NCBI GenBank assembly: GCA_034509425.1
Contig: JAVTVJ010011275.1
Location: 1 to 64,000 of the forward strand
Direction: 5' to 3'
Length of the DNA: 64,000 nt
Source of the DNA: Eopsaltria australis
Lineage: Eukaryota; Chordata; Aves; Passeriformes; Petroicidae
Below the pieces are notes generated by a model that made no database searches, was not told the DNA's origin, and was given only the letters and a program-made list of their open reading frames with translations. Positions 57,101 to 64,000 of this stretch are shown piece after piece. Within the stretch, counting starts at the first letter, position 1; each line of letters opens with the position of its first letter. The position numbers and the translations under genes were made by a program.

Positions 57101-59091
57101 CTCCTGCATTGCTGTTCAGCTGCCTGAGTGCTTTGGGACAGGCCTTTGGCCTCTGGGCTCCATGGCAGCAGGGTGGGATTGCACCACTGAAGCAGTGTTG
57201 GCGGTGCAGCTGTTCATGGTTTCACAACACAGCCTTGTGTTCCACACAGGCCAAAAAAATGTGCAGCCTGTCTGCAAACCTCGTGGAGCTACTGAGGAAT
57301 GCAGACGTAGACATAGTCAGGATGACCCTCTCTGTGTTCGTGAATGTCCTGCTGAACAAAGACATCCTAGTGTCCAGCCCCACGGCCCCAAAACTGGCTG
57401 AGGCGCTGCGGCCACTCTTTGACCATGTAAGGCTCTGTGCCCCCAGCCACAGGCACTGGGTGCTGCCCAGAAACTTTGTGTCCTGTGGATTTTCGGGCCT
57501 GTGCACAGGGGGGCCTGGGACAGTTGATGTGCAGTGGTTTTGCTTCCTTTCCAACAGGACAACAGCCATGTGCAGCAGCTCTCCATTCACCTCTACCAAG
57601 AAGTGATGGAATCGGTGGTGGAAAAGGGAAAAAAGTCCCTGAAGATGCATGTGAGCAACAGCCTGCTCCCACTCTTCTTCCACTGCCATGATGAGAAGCG
57701 GTGTGTGGCACAGGTGAGGACTCCTGGGCACTGCTGTCCCCATGGCAGGGGGCTCGACTGTACCCCTGCAGCCTGGCCCCTCATGGGCTCCAGCCTCCTC
57801 CTGGCCTTGGCACAAGGATGTGAGTCCTGTGCCCTGGGCTGCAGTGCCATCTCTGGGTCTCTGCTGCTCTGCAGACCTCTCGGGCAACACTGCGTTCTGC
57901 AGTAAGCTTCCTGAAGAGAAGGGATCTCAAGCAGCTGCTGCAGATGGAGGACCCGTGGAGCTTTGGCGAGCGTGTGGTAAGGACAGCCTGGAAGCCCCAG
58001 CTCCAGCCTGGAGAATCCCCCTGCCCACAGTGCCCAGTCTGTGGGGCTGGCAGCTGTGGCCCCTGCCCAGTGCTGCACCCAGAGGCTGCCAGCCCGCGCC
58101 CCACACGCTGCTCCCTTCCCTGGGCTGCATGGGCTCTTCTCCGGGCTCCTGTGGCCCCGAGCCGGGTGCCCATGGAGCCAGCTGGGCTCTGGTGTGGGGC
58201 AGCAGTGCAGCTCCCCAGGCCCTGTGGCCCCTGCAGAGCCCGGCGCCAGCGGCTGCCGGCCGGGCCTCAGGGCTGTGCGGGCAGGGGAGGCCGGCGCTGG
58301 GCGCAGGGAGCGCCCGGCCAAGGGGCAGAGCCCGCGCCAAGCCTTCCCTGCTGCCGCTCTCTGCAGCTGGCAGAGGACAGGAGCCGAGCAGCCGAGCACC
58401 TGCGCCAGGCCCTGCCGTACCTGGACAGCCCACAGGAGTCCGTGCGAGAGGCAGCCGTCCGGTGCATTGGTGAGCCACGAGCCTGGGGTGTCGGTCCCTC
58501 CCTGCCCCATTGCATCAGGATCCGGGCCAGGGGCCGTGACAGGCTCTGTGTTCCCAGGGATCGCTGGGATGCTCATGAGGGGGCAGCAGGAAGAGCTGAA
58601 GGTCATCTGTGAGGGTGAGTGAGGCCAGCCAGGTTTCAGAGGGAGCTGGCAGGGGAAGCTGCAATCCCTGCCCCGGCTGCGGAGGGCTCCTCTCCTTGTG
58701 CGGACCAGGGGCAGCATGGGGAGAGCGCAAAGACATTTGAGGGGCCTGTGGGAGATTCGTTGCCAACACCTTCCAGCTGATCCTGTTGTCTCCTGCTTCC
58801 TCCAGGCCATGGCAGGAGCAGTGTGGGCTGGTCTTTTCAGGGCGTTTCCTCACTCTGACCGTGCATCTGTTCTTCTCTGTTCCAGCCCTGCAAGCCCTTA
58901 GCACAGATGACAAGCCATCCAACACAAACATGGTAGTTCGAGCCACATTGGATGAAAGAGCTGCATTACTAAGTTCATCTTCTGAATCAAAACAAGCAGG
59001 ACAGCACCAGATCCCAAGCAAGAGGAGACCAGCTGGAGATAAGAGGAGACCAGCTGGAGCTCCAGGCACAACTAATGCTGGGCACACCTGA
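54104..59091 (+). CDS. MROH-like HEAT-repeat protein, copy C (15 exons)
   Basis: Predicted exons are 54104-54209, 54565-54629, 54723-54875, 55059-55207, 55485-55632, 55882-56069, 56159-56296, 56568-56685, 56858-56995, 57250-57426, 57558-57713, 57875-57976, 58367-58469, 58558-58614 and 58886-59091, giving 667 residues. Exon phases equal those of A and B. The N-terminus differs (MAEGPPSVPKNVENC) and lacks the basic patch. Exon 3 is only 51 codons and loses the acidic repeats. HEAT-type helices cover residues 109 to about 590, with SVREAAVRCIG in exon 13. The C-terminus is longer than in copies A and B and holds a short tandem repeat with KRRPAG twice. It is the most diverged copy in exons, though several introns are almost unchanged. 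The start ATG is the first in a suitable position; an upstream alternative is possible. Confidence 0.72.
54260..54390. repeat. CATCC microsatellite in intron 1, copy C
   Basis: About 25 CATCC units with interspersed CGTC variants near 54290-54315, in the same intron position as the other copies. Confidence 0.95.
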
Positions 59092-59218
59092 GCTTGCCTG
59101 GAAGCTCAGCTAGCTTCTGATCTCTCCTTCCCTCTTTACTGCTCCCTCCCTGCAGCCCTCAGACCCTGCCTGTTCCCTTCTCCTGCTCCCAGCTCATCCT
59201 TCTGCTTTGCTTGCCATT

Positions 59219-59224
59219 AATAAA
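59219..59224 (+). promoter_or_regulatory. Poly(A) signal, copy C
   Basis: AATAAA is 127 bases after the stop codon in the context GCCATTAATAAACA, equivalent to the signals of copies A and B. Confidence 0.8.
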
Positions 59225-60040
59225 CATTTCAGCTTTTTCACCTTATTTGTATCTTTGTGGAGCTGAAGTGGAGCAAAACCTGAGCCCTGGAGCACACAGG
59301 CCCCATCCTGCCCTTCTTTTCTGCGCTGTGTTTTGTGCAGAGAGGAACAAGGGCAGATGAGGCTGGAAGGTCCCTGCCTTGAAGGTCTGGTTTCACAACA
59401 TTGTGGAGTTAAAGGTCTTGCTGAGCACACTGAAGGTCAGCAGTAGGACAAAGATCCTGGATTTTAGAAAAGCCAACTTCAGTATTTTCTGAATCCAGCT
59501 GAGAGGGATTCCATGGCAAGCATCCACTGAGGGCAAAGGAGCTTGAAATACTGGAAGTTATTCAAGAATAGCTTCCTTGAAAGCACAGCAGTGGTCCGGT
59601 CCTTCCCTACAAAGGGAAAGGAAGAGGGCAGAACCAGAGACCACCCTGATTTACAGTGAGCTTTGGGTGTACTAAAAGTGAAGCAAATGAAGCAGCAGCA
59701 CAGTGACTGAGGCTCAGATACACGACCATCCCACTGTACCAAGCGCTATTGGGCAGTGCCAGGATCCTGGGTGCGGTTCTGGTCCCCACAACCGAGGAAT
59801 CGCAGCCCCTGCCTCACACACAGTCAGAAACCAAACAAAGTGAGACTGGTGGGAGGAGAGCCTTCCAGTCTCTCCTGCACATTGCTGCAAAACAGCCGCT
59901 GCTTCTTCCTCCACCTGTATTTGGAGGTTGCTGACCCCAGAGCCAGAGACAGGTTGTGCTCTATTGTCCAAAGAGTGTTCAGAGCAGGCATGAAAAGTGC
60001 TCTGTGCACAGTGGAGAGCCCTGGCAGGTGATTACAAGAA
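59225..60040. repeat. Diverged flank after copy C
   Basis: Recognisably related to the sequence after copies A and B and to positions 227-790, but clearly more diverged and without the LTR-like insertion. It therefore shows the older form of the flank. No gene is seen. Confidence 0.7.
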
Positions 60041-62639
60041 CGCTTGGGATACCAGCAAGTACCAACTCCATTTTCCCTGGTGGTGTCTGACCAGCGACAC
60101 GAAGCTTTGCTCAAATCTAAAGCTGGAACAGGCTGACTGTGCTGTGTTGTGTCATTTCCTCAGCTCAAACGCATCACTCCCATCTTAACTACAGTGAGGA
60201 GGGAGGACAACAACTTGTTGTAGTGTCCTGCTCACCCCCTGCTGGGTCTGTGTTCTTTATTACCACTTCCCCCTCCACAAGGAATTCTTATCTCTGAAAA
60301 GCACCTTTTTCATAACCTTTCTCCTACTGCAGTGTTGTTGGCAGCTGGAGAATGCATGCCATGACTTGGGCTAACACTGCTCTGTGACCTGAGAAAAGGG
60401 TTTGCTGTGAAAAATGTAGCACCTTTTAGTGATCAGCAGTAGAACAGCTCTGGGTCTGGAGGCAATTTCAGGTAGCACAAGAGCTAAGAGAGCAGCCCTG
60501 GAGCTCGTGACGCCTCCCAGGCTCTAGGGCACCCAGGACAAGCAGGACTATAAGTGATCACTATATCCCTTCTTCATCCAGCTCCACCTTCCTCCTCCTC
60601 CGAAAGAGAGTGTTTCTTTTTCCTTCCAAGATGTTTAAGTGTGCCTAAGCAACCCCTTAGATCACTCCCTGTCTCTCACTTCCTTTGCTCATCTCCTGCC
60701 ACACACGCAGCGCCTGCCTGGCCGCTTCCTTCATGTGGTTCTGCAGAATTCCCAGCCAAACAGGATATACACATCACTCCCTCAGCCTGCACATGCTGTG
60801 GGGGTCACAGAGCAGGAGAGAGACACGGGGTCCTGCTCACCTCATCCGCTTATCTCACCCTGTTCATTCCTGGAAGCAGGAGTCCTTTTGGGACAACAGA
60901 GAGCCCTGTAATACAGAGACACGTATCTGTTCATAACACTGAGTTATTCTCCACAGTCTTTAGGAGTTTCATGGGAAAAGTGATATTAGATGATGTGTCA
61001 CTGGAGTTTTCACAGGCTTGGAAGGTACATTCAAGCCCATCTCATTGTAAGTGTGTTCCTCACTCGCACCTTGTGCTTCCTGCTGCTTCTGTTCAGCTGC
61101 TGAGTACACCTAGGTCTCTGAGGACTGGGATCAGCAAATTACTGACTAGAAGTAGCAGAGAGCACTGAAAAGGTCTCAATCCCAAATGTGTCCAGTTGCA
61201 GATTCTCACAGAACTGTCCTACATCAGGCGACAGTCAAGGGCTATTGGGAGGAAAACAGATGGCAACACAGGGGCACAGAAAAATGGGAACCTGGTTTTC
61301 AAAACCACATCCCTCCTGACCTCTGCTGCCTCACGGGGGCTGGCATTTTCCCCTCGTGTTGCAGGGCAGATGCCTTATATCAACTGCCTGAAGGGAACAA
61401 AATAAACCCAGGAAGATAACAAACTGAAGCAAAAACCCAACAGCAACACCAGACATCAGGGAATGGGACCTTGTCCCTTGTCACCACTTGACAGCACCAT
61501 TGGGAGCAAAGACACAATCAGATCAGGTTTACACCCCTGAGCAAACCTTGAGCAGAAGCTGGTGGATGTTGAGGTGTTTTATGTTCTTTGTATGAGGCAG
61601 AAGGCAGGGTAATTTAGAAATGCAAGAAAGATGATTTGTCCCAATGTATGTTTGTAGACAAAAAAGATGAAAATTAGTTTCTCTTGCCAGTTGTGGTGCA
61701 AGAAACCATAAAGCAGCTCACCCCTCAGCCCTTCCAAGAGTTCAAGAGGTGCTTTGCTGTTTGACCTCAGGACTTGCAGCTCAAGTGCTCCTTGCTGCAG
61801 AGCATCATGATGCAGAGCAGCAGTGCCATCCAGGCTATGTATGACTGTAGCACCTTTGAGCATTCCTTGAAGCCAGGGAGGTGAAACAAACTGTGCTGGT
61901 GAGTGCCCATATTTGGGGCAGTCCCACAGGAGAGCTTTGCTCTGTGCCAGGAGGCTGCTTTCACCACAGGCACCACTGTGTCCAAACTTCATGTGAGCTA
62001 CAGAAGCTGTGTCCCAAACTGGTGGGGCCCTTGGATGCTGGTGCTTGTGTTTGTGCCTGGGGAGCAGGGTACTTCCTGCCGTGCTCTTGGGGGTCCATGG
62101 ACATGCAGGGGCAGTGGTTGTCAAAGCCTGTCTCCAGGGTAGGGAGGAGGGCTGGCTCCTGCCCCTGCCCACTCTGTGCTTGCCTCTCTGGGACCTGCAG
62201 GACTAGACTGAGGGGCCAGGGACTCCCTGGTGTATGGGGTGTTTCAGGTGCTGGAGAAAGTTGGGGTGAGGTCTGTTTCTCTGGCTCTGGGGCCTCCTAG
62301 CATGCCCAGCCCAGCTGAGGCCACCCCAATGAACTTGAACATGGGGCCAGGAGCTGCCAAGGCTGTAAAGTAGGAGGGAGTTCCTAATTTCAGGTGTCTT
62401 CTGAAGAAATGGAGCCCGAGCATCTCAGCCTGGAAGTGAGGGCTTGCCTGGTGCCTGAGAGGAGGCAGGAATTGCTGCAGTAGTACTCTGGCATGATCTG
62501 GGGATATTGCAGTATTGCAGTCTGCAGTATCTGGAGTTTTTCACAGCTGGAAAAGGGAAGGATTACCTAGATCTGGACACCTTGCAGTAATGTTGCTGCA
62601 AGATTGTAAAAGCTGGTGTGCCCTACTTCAGACCCACTG
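60041..62639. other. Region without a convincing gene
   Basis: ORFs of up to 204 residues occur on both strands without domain features, apart from the weak ankyrin-like frame listed separately. There is no repeat that I recognise. Confidence 0.4.
61579..62172 (-). pseudogene. Possible ankyrin-like remnant (weak)
   Basis: A 197-residue minus-strand frame includes DGTAALHHDALQQGALEL followed after a few residues by APLELLEG, which resembles one ankyrin repeat (D-G-x-T-A-L-H-H-A-A form) with several key positions altered. Sequence on either side has no repeat pattern. It may be a decayed exon, a pseudogene piece or chance. Confidence 0.2.
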
Positions 62640-62669
62640 AGGCCAGAGGTCTTCTGAATCACCCCCCAT

Positions 62670-62831
62670 TGGCCTCTATTCCCCCATCCCTGAAGTGTTC
62701 AAGGGCAGCTTAGACAGAGCATGGAGCAATCTCATCTAGTGGAAGGTATCCCTGCCCCTGGCAGGGAGATTGAAACTAGATGGTCAGTAAGGTGACTTCC
62801 AACCCAAGATCTTCTGTAAATCTGTGATTTT
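62670..62831 (+). mobile_element. CR1 LINE 3' fragment
   Basis: The stretch contains AAGTGTTCAAGGGCAGCTTAG, CTCATCTAGTGGAAGG, AACTAGATGGTCAGTAAGG and CTTCCAACCCAAGATCTTCTG in the order typical of the CR1 retroposon tail in birds. It ends in a short degenerate ATTCTGTGATT-like repeat. It is 5'-truncated and diverged, so it is an old copy. Confidence 0.85.
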
Positions 62832-64000
62832 ATTTTCAGCCTGCTGGCCACTATGCTGGGGAAACAACTGGTAAGTCTGAGCAACCACTGGTACCACCCC
62901 CACGCCTTCATCAAGTTATTTTCACCCATTTCTGCACCATGTAGGGCCATCTACAAAGACACTGCCAGGCAGCAGGAAGCAGTCTCAGTTGGAGGACATT
63001 GGGTAATCAGGAATTCAGACAAAGCTTGGCTCTGAAAGCCTACAAAAGGAGGACTGAACCCTTGTGACCCCCTCCACAGCAATTGTTTTCTTTTCAGGCA
63101 ATCTGTTGCTGAAGAGCGTGGATGTAAAAATTAAGCTGATGAGCATCAAAGATGGTTGCTGCTTGATGAGGTCCCCAGCACCACAAGCATGTAAAGTGGT
63201 TATTGCCTCTGCCTCAGTGCTTGTGAAGTTGTGGGTGTCACTTGGTACATGTTGGGGGCCCAGGGAGGTAATACAGCCAGCCAAATATCCCATGGACTGA
63301 ATGGGTATAAAAATATTAAGCATACCAACTGGCAGTTGTGTCAGCAGTCAGGAATTTTTTTTTCCTGGGATTGTTGCCCAAGCTTCTTGTTCCTAGGTTT
63401 TTGGATAGTGATACTTTTAGCAATGATTATGCTGACAACTCTTAACTTGCCTTCCCTAACTTCCCTTACATAGTAGAGATGAGGCTATGGTATTAGAAAG
63501 TCAGAGACATGGTGGGATGGATGCTGATGCCTCTAGGCTTGAGGAGTCACCATAATCAAGTTGATTGAAACAAAGCTGCACAATGGTTTGTGCAGTGTTG
63601 GACTGTCATGTTCTCAGACTTGGTAAGCCCAAATCATTGATACCAGGGCTTACGTAGCTCTCAACACCATGACAACATATTTAGTCTTACCAGCAGTCTT
63701 CACCAGCAGAAGCCACATGATGACAATTTCTTAATGATACTGTTCAGAAGTACAGATTTACATGTTCTGAATTTTCTTCTGCTGTTTACTACCTCCAGAG
63801 CAAAGCAAACAACATCCACTACTCCCAAGTGCTTTTACCCTACAGGAAGCTGTAATGACAGTACGGTCACTGCTAAAGCCAGGAGAAACAACAGACTAAG
63901 GTAAACAACTGAGAAAACTAACAACTCAGTACAGTTTTAAGTCTGGTACTTATGGGTAAAACAGATCTGCCAGACTACTGGCTTTGGCTTCAACTTCTTT
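62832..64000. other. Region without a recognised feature
   Basis: No gene, repeat or RNA is seen. Short ORFs of up to 102 residues lack features. Confidence 0.5.

Noticed and set aside
60554..61168. 204-residue plus-strand ORF
   Set aside because: No domain, no splice-consistent extension and no conservation that I can see. Overlapping frames are open too.

Overview
This window looks like bird nuclear DNA, probably from a songbird. Three things suggest this: a CR1-type LINE 3' tail near 62.7 kb, a locally amplified family of maestro HEAT-like repeat (MROH-like) genes, and dense LTR retroelements. I name no species. It is eukaryotic, so there are no operons or ribosome binding sites, and genes were read as exons with GT/AG borders.

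The backbone is a tandem segmental duplication. Three MROH-like genes lie on the + strand: copy A (ATG 4105, stop 9297), copy B (ATG 32654, stop 38106) and copy C (ATG 54104, stop 59091). Each resolves into 15 coding exons with matching phases, giving predicted proteins of 677, 769 and 667 residues. Each has its own AATAAA, a degenerate 65-72 bp repeat in its leader, and a CATCC microsatellite in intron 1. The shared flank that opens the window recurs after copies A and B, so a further copy probably lies just off the left edge. The proteins are predicted HEAT-type scaffolds; their biological role is unknown to me.

The spacers between copies were enlarged by insertions. Between A and B (9.9-30.0 kb) lie several LTRs, including two near-identical solo LTRs in opposite orientation (12.2 and 28.3 kb), an AT-rich desert (16.4-18.8 kb) and a 9.4-kb inverted-repeat structure (18.8-28.2 kb). 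That structure carries a 38-bp minisatellite: about 14 units in one orientation on the left and about 185 in the other on the right, around a palindromic centre. Most units contain a sequence close to the CTCF-type core AGGGGGCGCT.

Between B and C (39.9-52.0 kb) sits a decayed gammaretrovirus-like ERV on the minus strand, with gag, protease, RT, RNase H and integrase remnants and env-like pieces. A second, younger provirus is inserted in it (41315-44786, two LTRs, 5-bp target duplication, tRNA-Lys-like primer site, gag-like ORF and intact protease motif). From 60 kb to the end there is no convincing gene, only the CR1 fragment and one weak ankyrin-like remnant.

The most unusual element is the inverted minisatellite structure. 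Next are the expanded splice-acceptor-like array upstream of copy B and the pattern of introns more conserved than exons among the three genes.
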